A stretch of 64,000 nucleotides of DNA from positions 62,001-126,000 of the forward strand of contig JANQPA010000122.1 in assembly GCA_028285545.1 (NCBI GenBank), written 5' to 3'. A program made the position numbers and the translations under genes. The notes beneath the pieces are model-generated. The model saw nothing but the letters and a program-made list of their open reading frames with translations. It did no database searches and had not been told where the DNA came from. Shown piece by piece: positions 32,776 to 41,915 of the stretch; position 1 is the first letter of the stretch, and each line of letters begins with the position of its first letter. This DNA comes from Saprospiraceae bacterium. GTDB lineage: Bacteria > Bacteroidota > Bacteroidia > Chitinophagales > Saprospiraceae.

Positions 32776-34836
32776 TTAAGCATTTTGACCGACAATTTCC
32801 TGAATTGCAGCTTCAACATTTTTTTGCGGAAGGCCACAGGCATATTCCCGGCATATATAAATAAGTGTTTCTTCTGTAGATTTTCTGCCTTCCAGTAATG
32901 GATAGGGTTTGTCTCCATCTGCTGAAGCCATTATGGTGATCGAAGGCAAAAACCTCTTTTGTAATTCCAAAGCCTTAGATTCTGCATCCGATCCTATCAC
33001 AGCAATTTCGTAATACGGCATCGTTTGTTGTAGTAAGTTTTGAGCCCATCTGGAAAATGAACTTGGATAGCGTTCAATAGCTTGTTTTAAATGAGATAAC
33101 ATATTTAGTCCCACCTCATGGTATTTAGTATCATTTAACAAAATTCCGAGGTTTGTTAAGTTCTTCAACATAGTCGAATTACCAGAAGGAACAGAGGAGT
33201 CAAATAATTCCTTGCGACGGACAGGCAGATCTTTCTGTTTTTCTGATGTATAAAAAAAGAAGCCAGTTTTTTCATCATAAAAATCCTGAAGCACAAGGTT
33301 AGTATATCTTTTTGCTTCTTCAAGCAGCTTTAAATCAAAAGTTACGGTATACAATTCTAATAAAGCGGCAATCCAGTAAGTATAATCATCTAAGAAGGCA
33401 TCATACTGACTTTTCCCATTTTTATGGGTATGAAAAAAATGGAGCCCATCCTCTTGAATAAATGCTTCTTTTAGAAAATGATGGTTTTTTAAGGCTGTTT
33501 CCAGATATTCTCTATGGCCAAGTGCTTTGAATGCTTTGATATAAGCAATGAGTTGCAGGGCATTCCAATTGAGGAGAATTTTGTCGTCCAATCCAGGCCT
33601 TATCCTCCACGAACGCTCTTCTAATAATTTTTGCCTGCTTTTCTCTAATATATCTTTAATCTCTTCTTTGGAAAGCTCGAACTTTTTTTCCAGATGATCC
33701 AGATTTACTGGCCTCCATAGGATATTTTTTCCTTCCCAATTCCCTTCATCACTTACACCATAATAATAACAGAAAATATCACTTACTTTTTTATCATCCA
33801 GAAAGGATTCTATTTCGTACTTACTCCAAACATAAAATTTTCCTTCTTCTCCTTCTGAATCTGCATCAAGGGCCGAATAAAAGCCTCCATCCGGATGAGT
33901 CATTTCTCTTTTTATAAAATCAAGGCATTCTTCAATGGTATTTTTGTAAATCCCTTTGCTACTGGCCAAATAGGCATCGCTAAGCAGAGAAACCAGCAGG
34001 GCATTATCATAAAGCATCTTTTCAAAATGGGGTACTAACCAAGCTTTGTCGGTAGCATAACGAGCAAATCCTCCGCCCAACTGATCGTAAATCCCGCCTT
34101 TTATCATTTTAGTTAGAGAGAGATGAACATGATCAAGGGCTTCCTGATTTTTGGTATAAAAATGATACTGCAGCAAAAACTCCAGTGACATGGTCCCTGG
34201 AAATTTGGGTGCACCTCCAAAGCCCCCATCTTTTATATCAAAAGATTGTTTAAGTTTTTGAAAAATACCGTCCAGACTTTTTAAATCAAACTGATCGTCT
34301 TTTTCTAAGCCCAAATTTGAACCCGGAAAAAAAGTAGTATCGGAATTCTGAACAATTTCGGTGAGCTGTTTGGCTTGTGCCAGCACTTTGTCAGGTTCCT
34401 CCTTATACACTTTTATCATATGTTGCAGGAGCTGAACCCAGGAAGGGCGATTACGCATTGGCTTAGGGGGATAGTAGGTGCCAGCATAATAGGGTCGACC
34501 ATCCGGCAGCAAAAAACAATTAAGAGGCCAACCACCGGAACCAGAGATGGCCTGGCATGCTTCCATGTAAATCTGGTCTACATCGGGTCTTTCTTCACGA
34601 TCTACCTTTATGTTCACAAAGTTCTCATTCATAAAAGCTGCCACTCTTTCATTTTCAAAAGATTCTCTTTCCATAACATGACACCAATGACAAGTGGAAT
34701 AGCCAATGCTTACCAGAATGGGTTTATTTTCTTGTTTCGCTTTTTCAAAGGCTTCAGGCTTCCAGGCGTACCAGTCTACCGGGTTGTGGGCATGTTGGAG
34801 AAGGTAGGGACTGGTTTCGTGTTGAAGTCTGTTCAT
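32776..34836 (-). CDS. DUF255 thioredoxin-domain protein (YyaL/SPATA20 type)
   Basis: 686 residues. The N-terminal thioredoxin-like DUF255 domain has LLQHAHNPVDWYAW and the CxxC motif STCHWCHVMERESF (Cys49, Cys52). The remainder is an (alpha/alpha)6-barrel like N-acylglucosamine 2-epimerases or cellobiose epimerases (GGFGGAPKFPGTMSLEF, GGGFARYATDKAWLVPHFEKMLYDNALL). It is cytosolic and the function of the family is unknown. The length matches homologues. Its C-terminal end lies close to the heptad tract region. Confidence 0.94.
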   Translation of the reverse strand: MNRLQHETSPYLLQHAHNPVDWYAWKPEAFEKAKQENKPILVSIGYSTCHWCHVMERESFENERVAAFMNENFVNIKVDREERPDVDQIYMEACQAISGSGGWPLNCFLLPDGRPYYAGTYYPPKPMRNRPSWVQLLQHMIKVYKEEPDKVLAQAKQLTEIVQNSDTTFFPGSNLGLEKDDQFDLKSLDGIFQKLKQSFDIKDGGFGGAPKFPGTMSLEFLLQYHFYTKNQEALDHVHLSLTKMIKGGIYDQLGGGFARYATDKAWLVPHFEKMLYDNALLVSLLSDAYLASSKGIYKNTIEECLDFIKREMTHPDGGFYSALDADSEGEEGKFYVWSKYEIESFLDDKKVSDIFCYYYGVSDEGNWEGKNILWRPVNLDHLEKKFELSKEEIKDILEKSRQKLLEERSWRIRPGLDDKILLNWNALQLIAYIKAFKALGHREYLETALKNHHFLKEAFIQEDGLHFFHTHKNGKSQYDAFLDDYTYWIAALLELYTVTFDLKLLEEAKRYTNLVLQDFYDEKTGFFFYTSEKQKDLPVRRKELFDSSVPSGNSTMLKNLTNLGILLNDTKYHEVGLNMLSHLKQAIERYPSSFSRWAQNLLQQTMPYYEIAVIGSDAESKALELQKRFLPSITIMASADGDKPYPLLEGRKSTEETLIYICREYACGLPQKNVEAAIQEIVGQNA

Positions 34837-34916
34837 TTAGACCTTTATGAAAAGTGAAGAAAATTTTCTTTGTACTTAGAACCGATAATTGAAAGGATTG
34901 TTTTACAGCTTCAATA

Positions 34917-35031
34917 GTTCCACGGTTCCATAGTTCCATAGTTCCACGGTGTTTGGGGCAAATTAAAATGATTGAATTTTGAATGATTGAATTTTGAATA
35001 TTATAATACCAGACCACCAGACCACCAGACT
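34917..35031. repeat. Compound repeat tracts: GTTCCAYR x4, a 15-mer x2, ACCAGACY x3
   Basis: Three periodic blocks follow one another. 34917-34948 holds four 8-bp steps of GTTCCACG/GTTCCATA. 34968-34997 is an exact double copy of ATGATTGAATTTTGA. 35008-35031 holds three 8-bp steps of ACCAGACY and ends at the stop codon of the kinase gene. Confidence 0.85.
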
Positions 35032-38000
35032 ACTCACTAATCGGTATTGTAAAACTAAAAACACTCCCTTCTCCTTCCTTACTTTCGATCCATATTTTTC
35101 CCCCGTGATGTTCCACAATTTCCTTGCAAATGGGCAGTCCCAGTCCTGTACCTTTAGATCTTCCATTTTGGTTGGATGCAATTTGTTTGAATTTTTCAAA
35201 CACTAGGTTGAGTTGATCAGGAGGGATCCCGGAGCCAGTGTCCTTTACATAAAAAATTAGTTCTTGGTTCTTAGATTCGCCTCCCATTTTCGTTCCGACT
35301 TTGATATGTCCTTGATCAGTGAATTTAACGGCATTGGAGATCAAGTTGATTAAAACTTGCAGAAGGCGGTCTTTATCGCCGCTTAGGATAGGACTATTTT
35401 CGGGGAGATCGGTAATTAATTTGATTTGGGGCTTTTGTTCCAGGAGGCCTTTAGTAGAATTAATGGCTCTGTTGATTAAATCTTTAGGGACTAAAGGTTC
35501 CATTTTCCATTCTACTTTGCCGGATTCGATTTTGGCCAGGTCAAGTAAATCATTGATGAGGCTGGTTAGGCGTTCTCCTTCGGAGGTCACTACGTCCATA
35601 TTTTGATTGATCTTTTGAGTTGCTTTTAGGACTTTTGGAGCTTCTTCTTTGATTTCTGGGATGATTTTATTTTCAAGGGTTTTTTTATTGAGTTTTGCAA
35701 AGCCTATGATAGAGGTCAATGGAGTACGCAATTCATGGCTAACGGTAGAAAGGAATTTGGATTTAGCCTCATTAGCAGCTTTGGCAGCTGTAGCTTCAGC
35801 GAAAGCTGCTCTTTTCTCAAAATTGATTGTTAAATAATGGGTTCGCCAGCGGATGAAGCCCCAAATAAGCCCAATACCAGATAAAAAGTAGAAAAAATAA
35901 GTCAGCCGAGTTTCCCACCAGGCTGGTGAAATAACAATTTTTAGACTAATGCCCTCTTCATTCCAGATGCCATCACTATTACTACCTTTTACCTGTAAGG
36001 TGTATTTTCCTGGATCGAGATTGGTGTAAACTGCTTCTCGTTTGGTGGAAGGAATGCTCCATTCATTTTCATAAGGTAATAACCTAAAAGAGTACTCGTT
36101 TTTTTTGGGTTGAGTGAAATGAAGAGCTGCAAAGGATATAGCAATATCATTTTGAAAATGTGAAAGGTCAATGGATTGGGTCAGGTTGATAGGAGCTTTT
36201 AAAGGAGAATTGGAATTAATAGGAACCTCTTTACCTTTTATTTTAAAATGGGTAAACGCAAGTTGTGGCTTAACAGGACTGGGTTTCATTTGATCAAAAT
36301 CAAAATAACTGATCTTTCCAGCTCCCCCAAAATAGGCCCGTCGTCCATCCTGGCTTTTTGAAATGGAATAGGGAAAAATACGTTCATTAGGTATCCCGTC
36401 AGATTGATCAAAAACCTCTATTGATAATATTTCAGGCTTATCACCTTCAGAAAATTGCAATTTGCTGATCATGAATTCATGAAACAACCAATAATTTCCA
36501 GAATCATCTTCCATGATTTCGTAAATAATTTCCTGCGGTAAGCCTTGTTTTAATCCATACTTTTTATTTTCTCCTGTATTTTTATCAACCCAGAATAGCC
36601 CTGAGAATGACCCTACCCAGAGTCTCTTTTGGCGGTCATTATAAATGGATTCAATATAAAAATCATTGACTTTGGTAGGACGTAATGGGAAACGTTGGAA
36701 AATCCCGGTTTTGGGATCAAATTTACAAAAACGCGATCCTCCATATCCTGTTCCTACCCAAAGGCAATCTTCATCATCATCCCAAAGTATGGTTGAAACG
36801 ACATTAGTCGGTAAACTTGTGGAATCACCTGGGATGTGGGAATAGGCTTTGGTTTTATTTTTAAATGGATCATAAAAAAATAAACCTCTACGATGGCAAT
36901 TGGCTAACCAAATGGCTCCATTCTCATCCTGAGTAAAACCACAAAAACCCAGGCGAAAAGTTTTCTTTAATTCGTTAAGTGGATGTGGAATTAAATTTTG
37001 ACTTTCAGGATCAATAGACCATAATGGAATTTCTGAAGGATTTATTCCAGGTATGACTAAGTTAGATATCCAGGTCGTTCCTTTGTTGTCAGAAAAAAGA
37101 GAAATTGTTCCCATGGAATTTAGTCTTTCCGCTTTATTACCTATGCCTCCATAAATTTTTGAAACACCTTCATCATCTCCAAACCAAATATTACCTTTGG
37201 TATCCTCTTGGATGCCATTTACGGTATGTATTTTTTGTGCCTTTTGAGGAATATCAATCTGTTTAACTTTTTCCTGGTAGGGGTGCCACTTGTAAATTCC
37301 ATAATTTTGGGTGCCAATCCAGATTACACCAGATCTATCTTCTAAATAAACCCTGGGAGCTCCCTTTATACTTTCACCTGACCCGTCCCATGAATAGGGA
37401 ATGTATTGTTGTTCTTTGGAAAGAATATTTTTCTTTAACAGGCTGTTTTCAGAAAAAAAAGACCACAAATTATTGGATTGGTCTAAGAATATAACTGGAT
37501 TGAAATTATATTTTATATCGGAATGGAAAAGTTCCCAGGTTTTGTCTTGGAGGTTTAATGCCCAAATATTGAATTCCCGACTTGGAGCAAATTGGAGGTT
37601 TATGAGGGCGAGGCTGTCTTTATAAACTTGAATATTTCGGATAGCTGTAGCTGCATTTGCAAAATGATCAAAAGGTAAGGGATAATGGATCCATTGATTT
37701 TTTTTATAATTGTAAAGACTCAGCCCATTATTATAATACCCTATCCAAATCAAATGATCTTCTTCATACATTATGTGGCTTACTGAGTCGGATAATAATC
37801 CAGTTGATTTAGTTAAATGTTTAATGAGTTTACCTTCCAGGTTTATTATCTTAAGGCCCTCCTTACGTGTGGATAGACAGAAAAGTGTGTCGGGAGTTAA
37901 TAAAACTGAAGTTGGGGTAACAGAATCGTACCAACCTTGATGAAATAGAAAAGGATTTTTATACTGCCGGAACTTTTCTGTTTTTCTATCTAAGACGCTG

Positions 38001-38374
38001 ACCAGGTTATCGCCTTCACCGCTAGGAAGGTAGACCCAAATATTTCCTTGATTATCCTCCCATATTTGGGTCACTCTATTATCACCTATACTTGTTGAAT
38101 CTGAAGGATCGTGTTGATAAATGGTATATTCATAACCATCATACTTTAGAAGACCATTTTGTGTGCCGATCCAGATGAAGCCCATTTTATCCTGGTGCAG
38201 GGCCCTTGCCGAATTTTCTGTCAGTCCGTCTACTACGGTAATATTTTCAAAACGCATAGAGGAAGACTGCGCATTAATGCCTAATGGAATTAGTAGAAAG
38301 TAGACTAAGGGAAATAATAGTTTTTGACCAGTAAACAGGATAGAATTATTAATATTAAGCTGGAAATTTGTCAT
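35030..38374 (-). CDS. Two-component sensor histidine kinase with beta-propeller sensor
   Basis: 1114 residues. A signal peptide is followed by a large periplasmic two-component-regulator propeller (repeats such as DKMGFIWIGTQNGLLKYDGY and EDDSGNYWLFH, about 40-690), a Y_Y_Y domain (about 745-830), one membrane helix (about 832-850), HisKA with VSHELRTPL (His880) and HATPase with NLISNAVKF (Asn1014), DTGSGIP and GTGLGLPIC. It lacks the receiver and AraC domains found in the longer hybrid versions, so it needs a separate response regulator. None is next to it. Sugar or polymer sensing is typical of the family but is not shown here. Confidence 0.94.
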   Translation of the reverse strand: MTNFQLNINNSILFTGQKLLFPLVYFLLIPLGINAQSSSMRFENITVVDGLTENSARALHQDKMGFIWIGTQNGLLKYDGYEYTIYQHDPSDSTSIGDNRVTQIWEDNQGNIWVYLPSGEGDNLVSVLDRKTEKFRQYKNPFLFHQGWYDSVTPTSVLLTPDTLFCLSTRKEGLKIINLEGKLIKHLTKSTGLLSDSVSHIMYEEDHLIWIGYYNNGLSLYNYKKNQWIHYPLPFDHFANAATAIRNIQVYKDSLALINLQFAPSREFNIWALNLQDKTWELFHSDIKYNFNPVIFLDQSNNLWSFFSENSLLKKNILSKEQQYIPYSWDGSGESIKGAPRVYLEDRSGVIWIGTQNYGIYKWHPYQEKVKQIDIPQKAQKIHTVNGIQEDTKGNIWFGDDEGVSKIYGGIGNKAERLNSMGTISLFSDNKGTTWISNLVIPGINPSEIPLWSIDPESQNLIPHPLNELKKTFRLGFCGFTQDENGAIWLANCHRRGLFFYDPFKNKTKAYSHIPGDSTSLPTNVVSTILWDDDEDCLWVGTGYGGSRFCKFDPKTGIFQRFPLRPTKVNDFYIESIYNDRQKRLWVGSFSGLFWVDKNTGENKKYGLKQGLPQEIIYEIMEDDSGNYWLFHEFMISKLQFSEGDKPEILSIEVFDQSDGIPNERIFPYSISKSQDGRRAYFGGAGKISYFDFDQMKPSPVKPQLAFTHFKIKGKEVPINSNSPLKAPINLTQSIDLSHFQNDIAISFAALHFTQPKKNEYSFRLLPYENEWSIPSTKREAVYTNLDPGKYTLQVKGSNSDGIWNEEGISLKIVISPAWWETRLTYFFYFLSGIGLIWGFIRWRTHYLTINFEKRAAFAEATAAKAANEAKSKFLSTVSHELRTPLTSIIGFAKLNKKTLENKIIPEIKEEAPKVLKATQKINQNMDVVTSEGERLTSLINDLLDLAKIESGKVEWKMEPLVPKDLINRAINSTKGLLEQKPQIKLITDLPENSPILSGDKDRLLQVLINLISNAVKFTDQGHIKVGTKMGGESKNQELIFYVKDTGSGIPPDQLNLVFEKFKQIASNQNGRSKGTGLGLPICKEIVEHHGGKIWIESKEGEGSVFSFTIPISE

Positions 38375-38458
38375 TTAGGACATTGGCTTAGGTGGAAAAA
38401 TTAGGTGATCAGCTCGTATGATTTGAATTCCTTCCAATATAGGGAAATTTGGAGTATT

Positions 38459-38600
38459 GAGTGTTCAGATGTTGACGTGTTCAAGTGTTCACGTTTTCAC
38501 GGGTAGGGATTACTGTATTGGAAGTATAGTTGCTTATTTAAGGCTTTTTTGGCACGCAGATACCGCAGATTCAGCAAATCTAATATTTGTAGACGTATTT
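38459..38600. repeat. Dispersed intergenic repeat, copy Y, with octad tract
   Basis: 38459-38498 holds five 8-bp steps (GAGTGTTC, AGATGTTG, ACGTGTTC, AAGTGTTC, ACGTTTTC). After it come TAGGGAT, CTTATTTAAG, a CTTTTTT run, CACGC and 9-bp GCAGATNNC steps. The order and sequence match the reverse complement of 24060-24290. Confidence 0.7.
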
Positions 38601-38618
38601 CAGGACAAGACATAATTC

Positions 38619-38762
38619 ATCAAAACATCATACCATTGTAGAATTATAGTATCTAAAAATTAAACGACAACAACAGCAAGAAATCTGCACATCTACTCAT
38701 CTACTCATTTGCATATCAAAAAATCATAGAATTGTAGCATCACAGCATCAAATAATCATCTA
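38619..38762. repeat. Octad repeat tracts, units ATCATAGN and CATCTACT
   Basis: Three blocks in 8-bp phase. 38619-38658 holds ATCAAAAC, ATCATACC, ATTGTAGA, ATTATAGT and ATCTAAAA. 38690-38713 holds CATCTACT twice and CATTTGCA. 38723-38762 holds ATCATAGA, ATTGTAGC, ATCACAGC, ATCAAATA and ATCATCTA. The last block runs into the stop codon of the S24 repressor gene. No gene is present in the 380-bp gap. Confidence 0.8.
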
Positions 38763-39475
38763 ACAGCATGCGAAGTCAATCGGCACTTGACTTTAAGAAT
38801 TTCCCGAATGTCTTCCAATTCAATGTCATAAGGCTGGTAAACAGCATGGTTATCGGAAATGAGGCGTAGTTCGGTAACCTTATTGTTTTGTTTTAATTGT
38901 TGGATTCTTTTAGCCACTACCACATCTGAAACAATGACATAAACGTGGTTATCTCTTAAGGGAACACCACGTTCTACTTTTTCGCATATGACAATATCTC
39001 CATCTGTAATGGTAGGATGCATACTATCGCCACTGATTTCAAAAGCGATGAGAGAGCCCTCCATGTTTGGGACAGAAAACTTTTGAAGCCCTTCCAGGTA
39101 GTTGTCATTTTGATGTTCGAGTGCATAGCCTGCCAAAGCACGTTCGGGAACCAGTGTGATATTGGCTCTGCCTGAATGGACAGAGGTATCTTTTGAATGA
39201 GAAGGAATATCTCCATTATCGGTAGGAGAGGAAGTAAACATAAGTTCACTCATTCCAAAAACATAATTGGCATTAATTGGGAAGGTTTCAAAAAGTTTTT
39301 GGAGTTGATCAATGGTTATGTTTCTCTGTCCTTTTAGAATACTATTGATTACATGGTTATATGTACCCAGTTTTTTGGCTATATCGGACTTGCCTTTTAT
39401 CAATCCTTCTTTTTCCAACCAGGAATACACCAATTTAAATCTTTGGTTTACAATGTTTTCTTCGAAATTGCCCAT
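38756..39475 (-). CDS. S24-family (LexA/CI-like) repressor
   Basis: 239 residues. An N-terminal helix-turn-helix (about 25-65; SDIAKKLGTYNHVINSILKG) is joined to a C-terminal S24 peptidase domain with FEISGDSMHPTITDGD (nucleophile Ser151) and VVVAKRI (general base Lys189). A possible self-cleavage site is Ala115-Gly116 in ERALAGYA. It probably represses transcription and loses activity by self-cleavage, as LexA and phage CI do. It is divergent from a glucosaminidase gene across a 137-bp region holding two palindromes, its likely operators. Confidence 0.9.
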   Translation of the reverse strand: MGNFEENIVNQRFKLVYSWLEKEGLIKGKSDIAKKLGTYNHVINSILKGQRNITIDQLQKLFETFPINANYVFGMSELMFTSSPTDNGDIPSHSKDTSVHSGRANITLVPERALAGYALEHQNDNYLEGLQKFSVPNMEGSLIAFEISGDSMHPTITDGDIVICEKVERGVPLRDNHVYVIVSDVVVAKRIQQLKQNNKVTELRLISDNHAVYQPYDIELEDIREILKVKCRLTSHAVR

Positions 39476-39478
39476 AAT

Positions 39479-39522
39479 TTTAAAACAAAAATGTTTTAAA
39501 TAGTTGTTTTGTGAAACTATTT
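39479..39522. promoter_or_regulatory. Candidate operators of the S24 repressor
   Basis: Two palindromes lie next to each other: TTTAAAACA / TGTTTTAAA (39479-39487, 39492-39500) and AAATAGTT / AACTATTT (39498-39505, 39515-39522). The first is 4 bp before the repressor start. The second covers the spacer of the divergent promoter. The layout suits autorepression plus control of the neighbouring gene. Confidence 0.65.
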
Positions 39523-39534
39523 GTTTTATATTTG
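39504..39534 (+). promoter_or_regulatory. Bacteroidota-type promoter of the glucosaminidase gene
   Basis: A TTG at 39504-39506 and TATATTTG at 39527-39534 (TAnnTTTG -7 element) are separated by 20 bp. Transcription should begin near 39541, giving a 5' leader of about 72 nt before the ATG at 39613. Confidence 0.65.
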
Positions 39535-39612
39535 TGTCATCACCAGCTCAATCATTCAAAATGTTTGAAAAACTGGCTGAGAAGATACAAAATATTACAT
39601 AAATCCATAATT

Positions 39613-40482
39613 ATGAAAACGAGATATTCACATCAACCCTATTATCATAATGATCAGTCCAGAGGAAATGGATACCGTTCCAATGAAAAAAGAGTGAGCA
39701 GAGGACAGTGGTATCATCCTGTGATTAATTTGACCCTTGTTGATATTTTGTACAAGCTTTTCATGGGAATCAAGCGGATTTTTGTAGCGTTGAAATATCA
39801 AGTTTTCAAAAATACTCAGCAGGAATTTTCTGGAAGTGTTGCTAGTATCGGGATTGGCAAATTTAAAGTTCCCTGGGTTAAACTAGTTCTGATTGGTATT
39901 GTAATTTTTCTCTTTACACAGAAAGATTTTCAGTTTTCTTTTAATATGAAGGCCCCTTTAAGCAACTCCACCAGCAAAACTGCCAGTCTTCAAGGTAATG
40001 GGGACGCTCAGCAAATGAATGTAGCTCAAACCATTTCGCTTTTGGACCGAAAGAAATCAAGATCTTCTTCAGCAAAAACGGCCACTCCACCATTTAATGA
40101 TCAAACAGTAGAATCTTACATCAAACGTTTCAGGAAAGTAGCCTTAATGGAGATGAAAAAGTTTGGAATTCCTGCCAGTATAAAAATGGCATGGGGAATT
40201 CTGGAAACTCAAGGAGGAATGGAACGAGCAGATAATAATCACTTCGGAGCCTTAATGGAGGGACAACCCTTTACTACTGCCTGGGAGAACTGGAGGCTTC
40301 ATAGCGTGATGTTGCAATCTAATTACAGTGGTTTATTTCATAGTGGAGATGATTATAAATCTTGGGTAAAAGCGCTTGACAAAGCAGATGTTTCTTCTGA
40401 CCGAAATTTTGATAAAAAAATGTTAAACCTCATTGAAAGATATCAGCTATTTCTCCTGGATCAGGAGTTAATGCAATACTAA
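39613..40482 (+). CDS. Membrane-anchored glucosaminidase (FlgJ/LytG type)
   Basis: 289 residues from the ATG at 39613. A longer frame from 39511 would begin upstream of the promoter, so it was rejected. A basic cytoplasmic lead, one membrane helix (about residues 93-110; VKLVLIGIVIFLFT) and a low-complexity linker precede a C-terminal glucosaminidase domain (about 160-280; FGIPASIKMAWGILETQGG with the catalytic-position Glu, NNHFGAL, WENWRLHSVML, YKSWVKALDKADVSSD). It should cut peptidoglycan in the periplasm. Divergence from the S24 repressor suggests repression until damage or stress. Confidence 0.88.
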   Translation: MKTRYSHQPYYHNDQSRGNGYRSNEKRVSRGQWYHPVINLTLVDILYKLFMGIKRIFVALKYQVFKNTQQEFSGSVASIGIGKFKVPWVKLVLIGIVIFLFTQKDFQFSFNMKAPLSNSTSKTASLQGNGDAQQMNVAQTISLLDRKKSRSSSAKTATPPFNDQTVESYIKRFRKVALMEMKKFGIPASIKMAWGILETQGGMERADNNHFGALMEGQPFTTAWENWRLHSVMLQSNYSGLFHSGDDYKSWVKALDKADVSSDRNFDKKMLNLIERYQLFLLDQELMQY

Positions 40483-40547
40483 AGCAACCGACTATTATTA
40501 AACGAACTTGCCTTTTTACTAAGTGGTTTTCTCATGTGTGTTCAGCA

Positions 40548-40575
40548 GGCCGTCAAAAAGACGGTCTTTTTTATA
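40548..40575 (+). terminator. Intrinsic terminator after glucosaminidase
   Basis: Stem GGCCGTC/GACGGTC around AAAAA, followed by six T residues. It lies about 66 bp after the glucosaminidase stop codon. Confidence 0.85.
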
Positions 40576-40701
40576 TTTGGCAAAAATGTTTATTTTCTGT
40601 TAAATCAGCAGGGAAAATAGATCCAAAGTGAAATTATTTTCGTTGATATAAATGAATTCCCGAATGGAACCCACATTTAAGCAATAAAAAATCACCCAAT
40701 T

Positions 40702-41808
40702 ATGAGACAAATCGTCCAGAGTTCTTTAGTAGCCATTATTAGTGCTGCAGCAACTTTTTTCTTGATACAGTCGAATTCACCTAATTTCATTGTACAACAA
40801 AATGAAGAGCCCGGAAAAATAGTTTTGGCAAAAGAATATGCTGAAACAGATGTAAATCTTCCAACTCCTTCTTTCCCATCAGATTTTATTAATACCTCCA
40901 AAAGAGTTACTAATTCAGTTGTCAATATTACCACTTACAGCAACAATGGATATCCAAGAGCTAATGGATCCGGAGTAGTTTATTCAACAGATGGGTACAT
41001 CATCACAAATAATCATGTTATCGATGGTAGCGATTGGGTGGAAGTAACGCTTTCAGATAAACGCAAATTTCGTGCAAAGAAAATAGGTACAGATCGGACT
41101 ACTGATCTTGCTCTTATTAAAATTGATACCAGAGGACTATCCGCTATACAAATAGGTAATTCTGATCAAGTCCAAGTAGGAGAGTGGGTACTCGCAGTTG
41201 GAAATCCTTTTAATCTGACTTCCACAGTAACGGCAGGTATCGTAAGTGCAAAAGGAAGAAATTTAAATATCATTGAAGAGTCTTATTCAATTGAATCATT
41301 TATTCAGACAGATGCAGTGGTGAATCCTGGTAATAGTGGAGGTGCCTTGGTTAATACCAGTGGTCAATTAGTAGGTATTAATACCGCAATTTTAAGCGAA
41401 ACCGGAGGATATGAAGGCTATTCTTTTGCTATACCTTCCAATCTGGTTGAAAAAGTAGTGAGAGATTTTAAAGATTATGGAGAGGTAAGAAGAGCCGTCC
41501 TTGGGGTAGTTATTGCAGAAGTAGATGGAAATTTGGCTGATCGTTTAAACTTACCCTTTATCGGAGGCGCATATATCAATGAAGTGAATCCCAACAGTAG
41601 CGCTCTTGCCGCAGGATTGAGAAGTGGAGATATTATAGTTGGTATAAATAACAAGAAAATATCTACCGTCCCGGAATTGCAAGAACAGGTTGCTCGTTAT
41701 CGTCCAGGTGATACCATCGATTTGAGGTATTATAGAAATGGAAAAACCTATGACCTGAAAAATGTAAAACTCAAAGGAATAGGTGGTGGATTGAGTTATC
41801 GACGATAA
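40702..41808 (+). CDS. HtrA/DegP-like serine protease with PDZ domain
   Basis: 368 residues. An N-terminal hydrophobic segment (5-22) is a signal anchor. The trypsin-like domain has the triad His105 (GYIITNNHVI), Asp135 (TTDLALIKID) and Ser212 (VNPGNSGGAL). One PDZ domain follows (about 265-355; GGAYINEVNPNSSALAAGLRSGDIIVGI). It is a periplasmic quality-control protease with a single PDZ, like DegS/HtrA short forms. Confidence 0.95.
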   Translation: MRQIVQSSLVAIISAAATFFLIQSNSPNFIVQQNEEPGKIVLAKEYAETDVNLPTPSFPSDFINTSKRVTNSVVNITTYSNNGYPRANGSGVVYSTDGYIITNNHVIDGSDWVEVTLSDKRKFRAKKIGTDRTTDLALIKIDTRGLSAIQIGNSDQVQVGEWVLAVGNPFNLTSTVTAGIVSAKGRNLNIIEESYSIESFIQTDAVVNPGNSGGALVNTSGQLVGINTAILSETGGYEGYSFAIPSNLVEKVVRDFKDYGEVRRAVLGVVIAEVDGNLADRLNLPFIGGAYINEVNPNSSALAAGLRSGDIIVGINNKKISTVPELQEQVARYRPGDTIDLRYYRNGKTYDLKNVKLKGIGGGLSYRR

Positions 41809-41863
41809 GTATTTAGTCTTTCCAAATGGAAATGAATGCCATTTAGCCATTTCATTTCAAACC

Positions 41864-41905
41864 AATAGAGCTATGTTCGGATATGTTTATCTGCATAGCT
41901 CTATT
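41864..41905 (+). terminator. Hairpin after the HtrA gene
   Basis: 12-bp arms AATAGAGCTATG and CATAGCTCTATT around 18 nt, followed by GATTTTAT. Probable terminator or 3' stabilising hairpin, about 56 bp after the stop codon. Confidence 0.6.
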
Positions 41906-41915
41906 GATTTTATAT

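Noticed and set aside
39511..39612. Longer N-terminus for the glucosaminidase
   Set aside because: It would start upstream of the likely transcription start and adds a lead without features.
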